Below are positions 34,201-46,720 of a stretch of 64,000 nt of DNA, in pieces. Positions within the stretch are counted from its first letter, which is position 1; each line of letters opens with the position of its first letter. Origin of the DNA: Letharia columbiana. Its lineage: Eukaryota > Ascomycota > Lecanoromycetes > Lecanorales > Parmeliaceae. The DNA is taken from contig NW_023501070.1 of assembly GCF_014066305.1 (NCBI RefSeq), positions 186,001-250,000 of the forward strand, given 5' to 3'. A program made the translations under genes and the position numbers. The notes beneath the pieces were generated by a model, which saw nothing but the letters and a program-made list of their open reading frames with translations, had not been told where the DNA came from and did no database searches.

Positions 34201-36525
34201 ATCGTATGGATCGTTGAAGGATCGCTGCTGGTGTGGGCCAGCAGACGGGAATCGATCGCTTTCATCTAGAGAAGGTTCTTGAACAGCTTGGCGCGATCCT
34301 AATATCCCAAATGACGGATCATACTTCTGGGGCTCATCATAGTCGGCTGCCTGGTCTGCAAATCGTGGAGGCTGCTGCATTGATTGCTGTCCAGACTGTT
34401 GTGTCGGCGTGCGGCGTCCGTTGATCACAGGACTCATAGAACGAGCGGTTGGGCCTTGTCTCGGCCCCTCTCGTCCTACCGGTGATACTATCGGTGGGGT
34501 CACATTCTCTTTCTCGAAGGACGGTCCTCGGCCAGTATCGACAGGTGGACCGAAGCCACGGTTTTCTCTGGTAGGGGTTCTGCTTCTAGCTCCATTGTTG
34601 GGCGACATGATTCCATTTGCTCGTGGTGGTGGAGGTTGCTGCTGCGGAGGCGGCCCCGAAGGCGCTTGTGCTATTGAAGCGCGAGGAAGTCGAGATCCCC
34701 CACCAGGCGGAGAGGGACCATTTGCCATGCTCATATCTTGGCCCCGCCCCCCTGGTCCGGGTCCCGGTCCCGGTCCTATTGCTGGTCCACGGGATCCGCC
34801 AGCCATACTTTCTCGCGAGCCGCTGAATTTTCTGTTAAGACCTTCTGGAGCGCCATTCGGAGCGTTGATCCCCCGATTGGGAAGGCCCGTTCCTCTCTCC
34901 TGACTAGGCCTGCGATTTCCCGGTACGCGCTCGCCGGCTGGTGTGTTCTGAATTTGCTGATCATTCGGATACCTGATTTTCGCTGTATTCAGCACGTAGA
35001 CCATGCTCAACTCGCTCGGATCTCGGGCTGCAGAACTTGGTTCTCCGGCAAGGACGACAATATTTTTGCCAAAGGCAGTCATACTGTGGCCGGATCGTGG
35101 CGACGGCGATGGACCCATATTCTGGAAGGTGTACCAGCGCCGCGAAGTGATCCTGAACGCCGCCAAATCGCCCAAGTCGGTGCCTTCTTCAGTACGCCCT
35201 CCAAATATGTACATGACATCGTCGACCAACGCGGCTGAATGCCCTTCACGTGGAGCGGGTATATAGCCAATGCAGTCAAGTTGAGTCCACGCAACAACTT
35301 TCGGATCGTATGACCATACATCGTTGAACCATTGTGTCCCATTGGTGCCACCAAATCTAGAGAGGGTCAGTACCGTTCATCAGATAAGATCACTAGAGTC
35401 CCTTACAAGTAGAGCTTATCGTTCCAGCTCACGATAGTGTGATTCGTCCTAGCTGGGGGTATTTGTCCTTCTGGAGGACCACCCTCGTTGCTAGTCTGAA
35501 TGAGCATTTCCCATTTACTATTGGCGTTTTGCAAGGCGTTCAAATCGAAGCAAAGAAGGTCATTGAAGAAGTAACCCTCGACTTGTCCACCGAAGATGTA
35601 GATCTTCGAACCCAGGATGTTCAGTGTATGCCCATATCGACCCGCTGGTCTTTGTCCTGGAGGCATAGATCTTGACCAATGGCGGGTTGCTGGATATGTC
35701 AGAGATATACTCAGTCCCTAGCTGGAACTTCACTTACAGGTATTCAGCAAGTAGAGTGTGTCATCTAGCTTGTCCCGCTCATCCATTTTGGTGTCGCCAC
35801 CGAAAACAATAAATGCATTTCCGACTAGCAAACTTGCATGGCCAACACGTGGACCCGGACCTTCGAAGGTGGTTCCGACCAGATAACATGCAAGATTACT
35901 GCCCCCAGACTCAATCATCCATAGATCGCCCTTGACAGTCGTCCCATTGACAAGTCCACCCATCAGATATATGTCTCCTTCCTTGGACGAGGTAGCATTG
36001 ACCGCCGCACCATATCTAGGGAATGGATTTGGCTGAGACGATGGGAAGGTGAGTTGTCGTTGAGACCAGGGGTATAGCGCTGCTGGGCTGACACCTGGAG
36101 GGGGCCCATTGGGGACAGGCCGTGGGCCACGCTACGTGGGCACAGAATCAGCATCATTTCCATCGTATTAACGAAAGCCCCAAAGCGACTGCCACGAATC
36201 ATAGCGGCTGGCTGGCCCAGACGGTGATTAATGAACAATGACATACCGATAAATCTGAATCTTGTCGTCCGCGTTGACCTTGTCCATGCTCCGGACTTGA
36301 AGTATTTCCATTTTCGATCGGATTGGCGGAGATGTTGGCGCCTGCACCAGCACCTGCACCTGGCGTTGGAGACTGTATCCCAGCCCCTCGTTCTTTTGGC
36401 CTCAAACCATTGACTGTGGGTATCGAGGTGCCTGATCCTGGCGCGGTCTGTATATCCTGGGGTCTCTGAATAGGCGCAGTCTGACCTTTCCCCTCCTTGC
36501 TCTTTTTGCCGAATAGAAATGACAT
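31273..36525 (-). CDS. teaA: Kelch-repeat cell-end marker, TeaA/Tea1 family
   Basis: Four exons (36525-36247, 36131-35738, 35689-35407 and 35356-31273) give 1,679 residues. After a short N-terminal tail (MSFLFGKKSKEGKGQ) at least five kelch blades follow, for example DIYLMGGLVNGTTVKGDLWM, FIVFGGDTKMDERDKLDDTL, SKIYIFGGQVEGYFFNDLLC and VMYIFGGRTEEGTDLGDLAA. Then comes a Pro/Gly-rich disordered linker and a coiled coil of about 900 residues. The coiled coil opens with an unusual heptad array (LQSEHQG repeated). Tea1/TeaA rides microtubule plus ends to the hyphal tip and marks growth sites. Kelch head plus long coiled coil is the family signature, and the length is close to that of Aspergillus TeaA. 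It is divergent from the raptor gene. Confidence 0.93.
33840..34110 (-). repeat. 21-base coding minisatellite in teaA
   Basis: Tandem 21-base units encode LQSEHQG, seven perfect copies at the protein level. Diverged units (LRSEHQD, LQNEHQD, LRSEYQG, LENQHQG) lie on the N-terminal side and LQTQQQD on the C-terminal side. The period equals one coiled-coil heptad, so copy-number change would keep both reading frame and helix register. Confidence 0.9.
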
Positions 36526-38453
36526 GATTGCGCGGCTTTGATGCCGATGTACCAATGTACTCGCAGTCCGACCGCAATCACTCCCAACAAGAATAGGACT
36601 CGAACAAGCGTTTGCGCGAGATCAGATGGTCGAAGAATATGGAGCGAGTGACGGCTCTCTGCCCCGTTGTAGACTTGAAAATCAAGCTGAAGCAGGGGGT
36701 GGGTTCAGGGAGCGGCGGCGAGGATCCGGCTGTAGAGAAAGTCGGCGCCCCAAGTCTACCGACGAGACATTGCGAGGAAAAAAGGTTGAAAATGCAATGC
36801 GACAATCAATGCGCTGGCCACTCATGCAGTCGTCAATGTGCTGGGAGATGCAGAAGATATGACTATGAACTTGGACGGACAATTATTGGGCTTCCAATGC
36901 CTTGGAAGATTGTAAGCGATCCTGGGGTTCCTGGCGACTTAGCGTCCTTTTGCGCTGGTGGCGCCAAGACCTCCGCTAAATCGTTGATCGTTCCTGATTC
37001 CTGAAAGCAGTATTTTCTTTAACTACTGACGGCAAATGTGAACTACCGTATTTTCTATTTGTGGGCCATAGAACGACGAATCATTTCTATTTTAAGAGCG
37101 ACGACATGTTCTCAGCGTCTTGACAAGCAGAGTGTCAGTAGTATATTTTTCACTCCAAGGTAGGCCATTGAGACTGTGTGAGGGTCTCAGGGAGAGGTGG
37201 GGCTGGGATTTCTTTGGTGGCTGTTTCAAATTTAGATCCTTCCAGGGGCTTAGTGTCGCATGGCAGACAGGCATAATGGACATCAACCTCTTCTTCTCAC
37301 TTTCTCCCTTGCCTTGCCTGCCATCTTCAATCCTTCCTGTTTCGATATCCTCGCCATACAAGTAAAGACTGAGGGACTTGGCCCCTCTGCCAATGCCTAG
37401 GATGGCTGTATATACGCCTTATCTCCCCACCCGATACTTCTGTCGTACCTCGCTGATCATCTGCCGTATGTCTGAACGTATTAAAGAGCCGTCATTTGTG
37501 TTGTGTATATTCGCCATGTAAGAGACACTGAGAGATCTAATAATCGCAGCCTTTCCCCAGGTTATGTTTCAGTCGGGAAAGATCACCAAGAAACAGGACC
37601 AGCGGCAGCTGAACAGGCGGTATGATCAATCTATCAGACACTGTCGAACTTCTACAAAATATTGAGAGTGCGTAAAATGTGACCAGGAAGGTTAGGAAGG
37701 CAGGTCAAGCAGTTCTGTATGCTTTGACGCAGTGTATCTGTTCACTTTGCGTGCCTTGCTTTTTGCGACCTATCAATTGCTACTAAGTGTACGCGGATCT
37801 GAGACCAGCGCGTAGCTTTGACTTCTTATAAGACCAAAAGAAATGTGTAGAAATGGAAACAGCTTTGATCTCTCTACGTTGTATGTGTCTAGAGCAACAG
37901 AAATACATCCACAAGTGCTCAGGATCACACCCTGTATTAATATTGAGGTTGAGATGCTAGGCAAGGATAGTCGGAAGAAGTGGCAGTCCCGCTCACTGGT
38001 TTTGCTCACATACTCTAAAGTATGCACCAACCAAAGACATCAAATGCCACCTTTTCTATTACTTTACTTGTAGTGCTACTCCACATACGGCTTGAGCTAC
38101 GGGGGTACCCGGAGCTACTGCGGGGCTGCATGAGTTAGCCGACCGAGGGGACTCTCATGTCATCATACGGCTGCGCTACCTTGCTACAACTACCTTACTT
38201 TAGTCTTATACTCGCTGCCCAGGACCGGAGAGAAGCCTCACATCTCCTTTACAGGTCCAAAGACTCTTTCTTGCCTTCGGCAGAGCTGATCGCACGGGCA
38301 CTGGCATGCCGATCACCAGATTTGTTGGATCACTGCCTAGTATGACGGTATTGGACGACCACTTAGAGTAAGTCTTAATCAGCCGGTGTCAGGATATGAT
38401 ATTCCCGAGCTGTGCGAGGAGAGTGTCGTTGACGGTTGAATGTAGGGGAAATT
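36526..38453. promoter_or_regulatory. Divergent intergenic region, teaA and raptor
   Basis: These 1.9 kb separate the start codons of two large divergent genes and must hold both promoters. No coding region is supported. GCTAC-rich stretches occur near 38065-38200, without a clear repeat structure. Pyrimidine-rich stretches lie near 37290-37360. Confidence 0.5.
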
Positions 38454-41400
38454 ATGGCTTTGTTAAGTTCTCCAGCACCTGCGTCGACAATGTTTCACCA
38501 AAGCAACGCTCCCACCCACACCACCTTACTGTCGGGAACTCAACTTAGCCAGTCTGCTAGCGGGCCTCCACGAGGATTAACGAATGGGCAATCTACTGGC
38601 CGGCCCCTTGTTAACCTCGAGAATGGTCGGGCAAGTCTTCAGGACAACAATGGACCAGGAAATATGCTGGTGAACGGTCATGCAGCAGGGGTTATAGCCT
38701 CGTCCGAGGCCAATAATGAATCATTTGAACCCCAGAACAACTCTCGAGCTCGGACAGAGAACCACCAAACCTTCGCTCACCGACCAAAGGTATCGATGAC
38801 AAGGTCAAAGACCAACTATGAGTCAGAAAATACTTCCCCAACGAGGGAAACAAGCGTGGAAGAGCATGGCGAACTCCGACACGGTTGGGAAGATGAATAC
38901 AACTCCAGCGAATTCCTTGGGCATCTCAATTCGGTATTATTCCTGATGCCCTCTGCTACGCCTCCAGATTTTGGTTGGCTGACACTTTCAGTAGACTTTC
39001 TACATGTACTTCACCGATAAACGACATGAGAGTGGTGGAAAGCCGAAAGACAACGAGAGGATCAAACCCCTAGAGGACTGGCGTCATAGAGAGCGTTCAA
39101 AAACAGTGTCCGCTGCTCTGATTTTATGTCTCAACATTGGGGTGGACCCTCCAGATGTTTACAAAACGCAACCCACAGCTGTCGAGGAGTGCTGGACAAA
39201 TCCTATATCACAGACGCAGCCTGCAAGCAAGATGATGGAGATCATTGGGAAGAAGCTTCAAGATCAGTACGAAGGTATGAGTATGAAAACCAGATACAAG
39301 CAGTACCTGGATCCATCCGTTGAAGAGACCAAAAAGTTTTGCACTTCGCTACGACGTAACGCAAAAGAGGAACGGGTTCTGTTCCACTACAACGGCCATG
39401 GAGTCCCTTTGCCCACACCATCTGGCGAGTTCTGGGTTTTCAACAAGGACTACACCCAATATATCCCAGTATCAATGTATGACTTGCAAGCGTGGCTCGG
39501 GGGGCCCGTCATCTACATTTATGACTGTTCGCATGCCGGTAATATCATTGCGAACTTCGACCGCTTCGTCGAAAAGCATGAAGCAGAAAATGCGGAAGCC
39601 AGAGCACGAGATCCAAACGCACAACTGCAGAATTACTCGAACAACATCCAGCTGGCAGCCTGTCAGAAAACAGAGACGCTGCCGACAAACCCCGATCTTC
39701 CTAATGATCTCTTCACTGCTTGTCTCACTAACCCTATCATCATGTCCATGACTTATCATGTTCTGGAGAATCCACTGCCTATTGGACTCAATGTCAAAGA
39801 CGTGCGGAGGGTTCCCGGACGCGCGGCGGAGCGAAGGAGTCCAATAGGGGAGCTCAACTGGATATTAACTGCCATTACTGACACAATTGCATGGAATGTG
39901 CTCCCAAGGCCTCTCTTCAGGCAACTTTTCCGTCAGGATCTCATGGTGGCAGCACTCTTCCGAAATTTCCTTGTTGCTCAACGGATAATGAGGTCTTACG
40001 GATGTCATCCGATGTCCATGCCTGAGATACCTTCGACGCACGACCATCCTTTGTGGGAAGCATGGGACTTGGCGATCGAGATGGTCTTATCCCAACTCGA
40101 CCCAATGTTGAAAGCTGAGACAGGTGGTGAACCATATGAGTATCAACACTCTTCTTTCTTCACCGAGCAACTAACGGCCTTCGACGTTTACCTTCAGCAA
40201 GGGGCTCCCAAACAGCAAGCTCCAACCCAACTACCTATTGTGCTCCAAGTGCTACTTAGCCAGGTCCATCGGCTTAGAGCCTTGATTCTTCTAAGTAAGT
40301 TTCTGGACCTCGGCCCTTGGGCCGTCAACCTCGCACTTACGATTGGAATCTTCCCTTACGTGGTCAAACTCCTTCAATCTCCAGCACACGAGCTTAAAGC
40401 CATCATGATCTTCATCTGGGCGCGCATAGTTGCCGTAGATGCAAAAGCTGTTCAGGCAGACCTACTCAAAGACAGTGGGTACCAGTACTTCACCAAAATC
40501 CTCCTCCCGGAGACAGGAATCCCAGTGGCCAACGCGACTGAACATAAGGCTATGTCTGCCTTCGTCATCGCGATGTTCTGCCGGGCATTTCCTCAAGGTC
40601 AACAAGTGTGCCTGTCCCCAGATCTGATTGATGCCTGCATTGGTTATCTCCAAGACCCGGAGAACCCTTTGCTTCGTCAATGGTCTTGTCTATGTATTAG
40701 TATGCTTTGGAAGGATTTCCCCGAGGCAAAATGGGTTGGCATCCGATGCTTCGCACACCATCGTCTTTGTGCGCTCGTGATCGATCCGGTACCAGAAGTG
40801 AGGGCAGCAGCTGTGCACGCGCTGACGAACTTTCTTGGAATTCCTGATCTCACTGAGCAGGTAGCGCAAAATGAAGAGACCATAGCTTCGGCTTTGATGT
40901 CCATGACTACAGATGGTAACGCTATGGTACGGAAAGAACTGCTTGTGTTCTTTTCTACATTTGTCAAGAGATACCAGAATAAGTTCCTCGTTGCAGCCTA
41001 TGAGAATCTGGTGGAGGAGAGAGATAAACTCATGTACTCTGGATACGACAACGGAACCAAAGCCAACGGCACAGGTCAGGATGATCTGGAGAATGCTCAA
41101 AGTTCGATGATCTCACGTAACAGTGTTCAAAACTCGATGTGGCTACATGTACTCGTACTGTCCGTTGATGGCCACCCAGAAGTCGCCCAGGCGGCGAGCA
41201 TCATCGTTGATCATGTCCACGAGACGCTGGTAAATTCACCTCTCGCACCTCACGCTCTGCGTGTTATCGACAACATCCTTGGACTCATGCAACGATCAGC
41301 TGGTCACTCTCGGCAGTCCTCAGCAGCACCGACTAGTCAAGCATCGCATCCAACGGCCCCGGCAGGGCCCCAGAACCCGCACAAGAGTGAAGGCTACCTA

Positions 41401-43073
41401 TCTACAGGACTCAGGCGCAATGCGAGTGTGGCGGCTGCCTTGAAGTACCTCGGTCTCGCTGGCTCAGGCTCGACGGACAACCTGCCATCTTCTTCGGAGA
41501 CTGCTCATCAGACTGCCCAACAGAAACGAATGGTAGGTCCTGTGCGTCCAGGTATACCTGCAGAGTGGAGCACTCCGCCCAATCAAAACGATGCCACATC
41601 GACATCGGCGAAGTATCAGCGAGCGAAGGTCCCATTACCAAAAGGCTTTAAGAAACATGATCCTAACGAGCCGGCGACGTTACCACTGGAAAGTGTCTTC
41701 TTCGAGTGGTCCATCGAGGTAAGTCTTTTCTCTGCGACATCACCTCTTATTGTCACCCCATTGACCTGATAGTACTTCCGTGAACCGCAAATGAAGCCCA
41801 ACGAGCCTGATGAGCCAGGCAGCGATGATTACAATTCTCGATTATGGAGGAGAGTCCGCAACGAGAAGACACTTGCAATGACCCAACCGCTAAAAGGAGT
41901 CGCGAGTAGCAGCCCTTGGGATACGCCCAATGGTTTTTTCAACAATGGAAGTCAGCCTACGAAGATGTGTTTCCATCAATTTGAGGACCATCTTGCCATC
42001 GCCGACGACCGTGATAGCATATGGTATGTCCTACTGTTTTCCGCCAATGACGCAAACGTTAATTGAACGGGCAGTATCTGGAATTGGCAGCAGAGTAGCC
42101 GATTGAATCGATTTTCGAATGGCAATCCAAAGGGATCACGCATTAATGAAGCTCGCTTCATCAATGAAGATGATCAAGCTCTAATGATGACTGGCTCTTC
42201 AGACGGCGTCATCAAAGTCTTCCGAAACTACGAATCAGAGGACGTCGAATTGGTCTCTGCCTTCCGTGCACTCACGGACCTTCTTCCAAGTAACAAGAAT
42301 GCCGGACTTGTTCTGGACTGGCAACAAGGCCAAGGCAAGCTATTAGTGGCAGGAGACGTTAAAGTCATCAGAGTGTGGAACGCTGCAACAGAGATCTGCA
42401 CCAATGTATGGCCGCCTTTACAGAGATCGCTCATGAAGTACACTAACAACGACAATAGGACATCCCTGCCCGCTCCGGTTCCTGCATAACCTCCCTAACG
42501 TCGGACCAAGTCGCTGGCAATGTTTTCTGCGCCGGCTACGGCGACGGCGCTATCCGCATCTTCGATACCCGCCAAAAGCCTGCTCTAGCCATGGTCCGAT
42601 GTTGGCGAAAGCACAAGCAGTGGATCACCAACGTGCATATGCAACGTGGTGGTTTTAGGGAGCTGATCAGCGGATCGAGGAATGGAGAGGTGAAGCTGTG
42701 GGATATTCGGAAGGATGACCCGATTAGCGAGATTACGGCCACAAGTGACACAATGAGGACGTTGAGTGTCCATGAGCATGCACCGGTTTTTGCTACGTGA
42801 GTCTCGCTCTGCTCCACAATCCTACCTTTGCTAATCTAGGATCCATCAAACAGTGGCTCAGACACCCACGCACTCACCCTCTTCAACGTCAACGGCGCAA
42901 GCATCAATACCATCCAACCATACACTCCCTTCCTCACATCGGCAAAGACCAGCCCAATCGCTTGTACATCGTTCCACCCCCACCGTATGATGCTCGCGGT
43001 GGGTAGTCTTGGACACGGACACGTCAACATATACACTTGCGTTGGGAAGGCCGCTGGACATGATCGACCTTGA
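38454..43073 (+). CDS. KOG1: Raptor/Kog1, TORC1 scaffold subunit
   Basis: Six exons (38454-38933, 38995-41718, 41773-42023, 42075-42405, 42459-42796 and 42854-43073) give 1,447 residues. After about 140 disordered residues the raptor N-terminal caspase-like domain begins (TFYMYFTDKRHESGGKP), with HYNGHGVPLPTPSGEFWVFN and VIYIYDCSHAGNIIANF. HEAT repeats cover the middle (for example LRQWSCLCISMLWKDFPEAK). A seven-bladed WD40 propeller ends the protein (SGSRNGEVKLWDIRKDD, GHGHVNIYTC). Raptor binds TOR kinase and recruits its substrates at the vacuole in response to amino acids. The first intron ends at the second AG of CAGTAG; using the first would put a stop codon in frame. Confidence 0.97.
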
Positions 43074-43492
43074 AACACAGGAGCAGAACTGGATTCTCAA
43101 GAGGAGAAGGCTTGGTGTAATCGGCGTTCTCTTGAGGTTGTTCCGACGGTGCATACGACACGAGCGATGGTTGTCAGATTTTGTTTAGCGAGGCGTTGGA
43201 CAGGCTCGGATCATGGTAACGGCGCCCGAGCACGGCTGCGAGACTTGCGCTATCGTGCTTCTATGTACAGATCGACGCTGGTTGTAATTCGTCCAGGCGT
43301 ACAGCAATTCAAGCGGCCAATCGTCTACCCGATGTCCGTCAGGTTTCACGCAAAGCTGGCTGGCTCAAACAGCAATCCGCCAACCCTTTCCGCTCAAGTA
43401 GCATCTCATCCCCCTCCTAGGTCTCAACCCCCATCCCCATCAATCCCACCCTCCCTCCCTCCACCTCACCCAACCCTCCCTACCACCTCCCC
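43074..43492. other. Convergent intergenic region
   Basis: This is the 3' flank shared by raptor and the aspartyl-tRNA synthetase. A pyrimidine-rich stretch lies at about 43405-43490. Nothing else was seen. Confidence 0.5.
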
Positions 43493-45306
43493 TTACGGCG
43501 CCAACCGCCCCGGGTCCCTCGGAAACAGCGCCGCCTCCCTGATGTTGTTCAACCCCAGGAAATACTGCACGATGCGGTTCATGCCCAACCCGCCCCCGCC
43601 ATGCGGACTGCAGCCCCACTTGAACGCTTCCGTGTAGTGCCTGTACCCCTCGTCCTCGGGCGACACCCCCTTCATGCGCATGCTTTCGAGGAGCTCGCCG
43701 TGGATGTGGATGCGTTGCGCGCCGGACATGATCTCCTGTCCGCGCATGAAGAAGTCGTAGGAGTTTGTGAGGGCGGGGTCGTGCGGGGAGGGGTGCGTGT
43801 AGAAGGGGCGGAGGGAGCGCGGGTACTGGTCGACGGTGTAGAAGTCGGTTTTGTACTTTTCGAGCATGATCTTGCCGAGGGCCTTCTCCTGTGCGGTGCT
43901 GAGGCCCGTGTGAGTAGGATGCTCCCACAGTCTCGGCGCAAAAGGGCGAACAGATGGACGCACGGACAGGTGGGGGATAGGGCAATGGGGCACTTACTCT
44001 ATGTCCGAATCCGGCTCCCCGGCCTCAACCCCAGCTTCGGACAGAAGCGCTTTCGCTTCCGCAAATGTAATGCGAATAGCTTGGTCGCCAGGTGGTAATT
44101 GGAAAGTGCCAGCCTCGGGGTAACCGGCTTCCTTGATGATGTTGGTGAGCTTCTTGGGGTACTCTTGTGTTTGTAGACCGCGGATGATGTAGATCATGAG
44201 ACTTTCGCCAAAAGAGAGGACTTCGTGGTAATGGTGTCGGATGGTCATTTCGAAGTCGAGGCCAGTGAACTGCGACGTTGATTAGACTGTAAGGTTAGGA
44301 AGCGGAGATGCCACTGGGCAGAGTAACGTACTTCTGTCAGATGTCTTTTCGTATTGGAATTCTCGGCCCTGAAGACGGGCCCTTTCGAGAACACCCTCTT
44401 CATGCCCCCAGCTATTGCCATCTGCTTGAAAAATTGCGGGCTCTGGGTCAAGAACGCCCTTTCCTCGAAATACTTGACCTCAAAGACTTCAGCCCCTCCT
44501 TCTGTCGCTGCGCCGGCTAGGTATGAGGGTTGTATATCTGTAAACTTGTGCTGGATCATGTACTCGAAGAACAACCTTGAGACTTCGCTTTCCAATCTCC
44601 TGATAGCTTTACTCGCAGGTGCTCGCAGCGATAGAACTTTGTTGTCAAGTCGCGCTTTGAGCCCCACGTTTGGCATTCCCTCCTTCTCAGCTTCTCCCTC
44701 CTCTTCACCGGGCGGAGGTTGATTGCAGTCTTTTACTTGGATAGGGAGCTGCTCCGGAGCTTCAGCGACGATGTAGATACTCTCGAGATGGAGCTCATGG
44801 TGGGATATGGTGGTCGATTTGACCTCTTCCTTCGGCGCCTTAATAAGACCCGTAACTCGTACAATGGACTCCGTATGGAGAGCCCCACACCACTTGATCA
44901 TCTGCCTCGAAATACTCTGCCCTCCCCCTTCAGCAATGACAACCTGGATGCTGTCGAAGCCAGCCTTCAACACAAGAAAGCCCAGCTTCGCAGACTGCAC
45001 CCTCGCATTGCCGACTCTTGCTTCAAACGTGACCCTGCTGTCTTCTTCAATACTTTCGAGGTCTTCTAGGTCGACGAATTTTTCCGCAAAAGGAGGGGGC
45101 GCTTCGTAGTTGAGGTGGCCGTAGAGATGACTGGCTGTGTCGTTGGCGGCAGCTTTCTCTTTCTCTTCTCGTTCTTGCTGTTCTCTTTTCGCTGCTTTCT
45201 CTGCTTTTTCTTTTTCTTTTGCAGCTTTTTTCAGGGCGTTTTTGCTAGGCTTCTCTCCTTCGGGAGGAGCAGCTTCGCTGGGCTTCTGCCCCTCGGTCAA
45301 TGGCAT
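43493..45306 (-). CDS. DPS1: Cytosolic aspartyl-tRNA synthetase
   Basis: Three exons (45306-44332, 44269-43998 and 43898-43493) give 550 residues. A Lys/Glu-rich N-terminal extension (ALKKAAKEKEKAEKAAKREQ) that helps tRNA binding in yeast precedes the OB-fold anticodon domain. The class II catalytic core has motif 2 with FRAENSNTKRHLTE and motif 3 with GGGLGMNRIVQYFLGLNNIR, ending FPRDPGRLAP. This is the eukaryotic cytosolic type, not the longer bacterial/mitochondrial one. The enzyme charges tRNA-Asp with aspartate using ATP. I chose the ATG at 45306 (MPLTEGQKPSEAAPP). A duplicated copy of this start region lies upstream without the ATG. It is convergent with raptor. Confidence 0.96.
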
Positions 45307-45499
45307 GTTTGGCCTTGTCACCTACTGAATCTGGTAGACACGAGCAGTGGTATTGGGCTTCTGCCCCTCGGTCAATGGCGCGCTTGGTCTTGGCACCTGC
45401 TGATTCGTCGTTTGCGGAGACACTGGCTTGGGAGGAACCCGGTAAAGTAGATTGGGGATGTGCACTTGCAGCGGTGATATGTACCCCTTTCGTGGTCAT
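45245..45499 (-). promoter_or_regulatory. Possible overlapping upstream ORF of the aspartyl-tRNA synthetase
   Basis: An ATG at 45499 opens an 84-codon frame (MTTKGVHITAASAHPQ...) that runs past the synthetase start codon in a different frame and stops at 45245. If the transcript starts upstream of 45499, ribosomes beginning here would miss the main start. Whether the transcript includes it is not visible from the sequence. Confidence 0.3.
45279..45428. repeat. 75-base tandem duplication over the synthetase start codon
   Basis: Two adjacent copies begin with an identical 26-base block at 45279 and 45354, then diverge. The upstream copy (in gene orientation) has GCG where the downstream copy has the start ATG. 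Confidence 0.75.
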
Positions 45500-45644
45500 G
45501 CGATGGAGAGAGGTGGGTTAAGTGAGGATAGTCTGGGGAAGTATAAACAGAAGTTAGGCGATGAGTCATGAGGAACTCTTGATTTATTTGTTGTGACAAA
45601 AATCTACATAATCATTTCCTCGGTAGCCTACGCTCATATAATAA
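45307..45644. promoter_or_regulatory. Upstream region of the aspartyl-tRNA synthetase
   Basis: Only 338 bases lie between the synthetase start and the stop of the bZIP gene on the same strand. They contain the synthetase promoter, the bZIP 3' flank and the duplicated block. Confidence 0.45.
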
Positions 45645-46720
45645 TCAAATCAACTCGTCTCCCGCCGCTCCCACACTATCCTCAACCGCCTGTATGACAT
45701 CTCGCTCCGAAAAGGTAGGTCCAGCGCCATTACATACCACCTTCTCCTTCAACTTCTCGGATACGTCCGCTATATCCACCAAGCCCCTCCTATATAGCTC
45801 ATGATGTTGTATGAAGTCCCACGCCGCACCCGTTGCAAGCAAACGTTCGCCGGTCGTCTCGGAGATCTCAATGCGGTGTGAAATAGGCTCTTCAGAATCG
45901 GAAGTATGGTGTTCCGCAAAAGCAGCGTTGAAGGTGGAGGGAGAGTATATCATTGGTCCCGAGGTGAGACCTTCTGGACTGGATGGTCCTTCATGATGTG
46001 CGTTATGAGAGTGTTCATGTTGTGGTGCTCTCCTCGGAGTCGTGGTCGCGCGTAATATCTCGTTTTGGGTGGCTATCCGATCCAGTTCTCGCTTCAGACG
46101 CTCATTTTCCGTCATGAGATCTGTAGAGTGTGCGTCCATGGACTTGAGCTTGATTTCAAGGTCTTTGACGTGCCGCTCTTTTCGTTCGCGAAAAGCTCGC
46201 TGTCTGCAGACGCGTTAGCGGGCAGAGTTTCTCAGGATCGCTCTTCTTTCGGGCTGTGGTACGCTGCTCTATTCTGCGCCTTTCGCCGACTCTGTGCAGG
46301 TGTGAGATTGTCCTTGTCGTCGTCACTACTCCCCCTTCCGGGGGCCTGATCCAGGTCTACATCCCCAGTCAAGTCCTGCGATAACGAGCGGTCATAAGGC
46401 AGTGGCAGAGGGTTTGGGAGCGAATCCGATTGGGGAATTGAGAGAGGGGGTGACTGCGTTGAGGGAATGATGGCTGGAGGGTTGAAGTGGGCATTTTGGT
46501 CGAAGAACTGGAAAGTGTTGGGATCATAGATATCCTATGAGAGATAAGCAGGCAGCCTAACGTTCGAGTGGTATACGAATGGGCGAATAAGATGCTTGGT
46601 GCTTACTAGAGGGTCGTTGTGTGGCTCTTCCTGCGGGGTATATGAGAGCTCTGGCTTTGCAGGTGCAATGCCGAAGAACTGGTAAGGTTGGGCCGGTTGA
46701 GCAAAGTATGAATAGTCCAT
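45645..46720 (-). CDS. bZIP transcription factor, AP-1/Yap-Pap1 type
   Basis: Three exons (46720-46607, 46534-46263 and 46203-45645) give 314 residues beginning MDYSYFAQPAQPYQFFG. The basic region, assembled across the second splice junction, reads RRKAQNRAAQRAFRERKERH. The NxxAQxxFR signature is that of the fungal AP-1 (Yap/Pap1) family. A leucine zipper follows (VKDLEIKLKSMDAHSTDLM, then ENERLKRELDRI). No Cys-rich domain like that of Yap1 is visible (the C-terminal half has only one cysteine), so it is not the oxidative-stress Yap1 itself. It should bind TTACTAA-like or TGACGTAA-like sites. The C-terminal part contains a conserved-looking segment (LATGAAWDFIQHHELYRRGL). Its target pathway is unknown. 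Confidence 0.92.
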
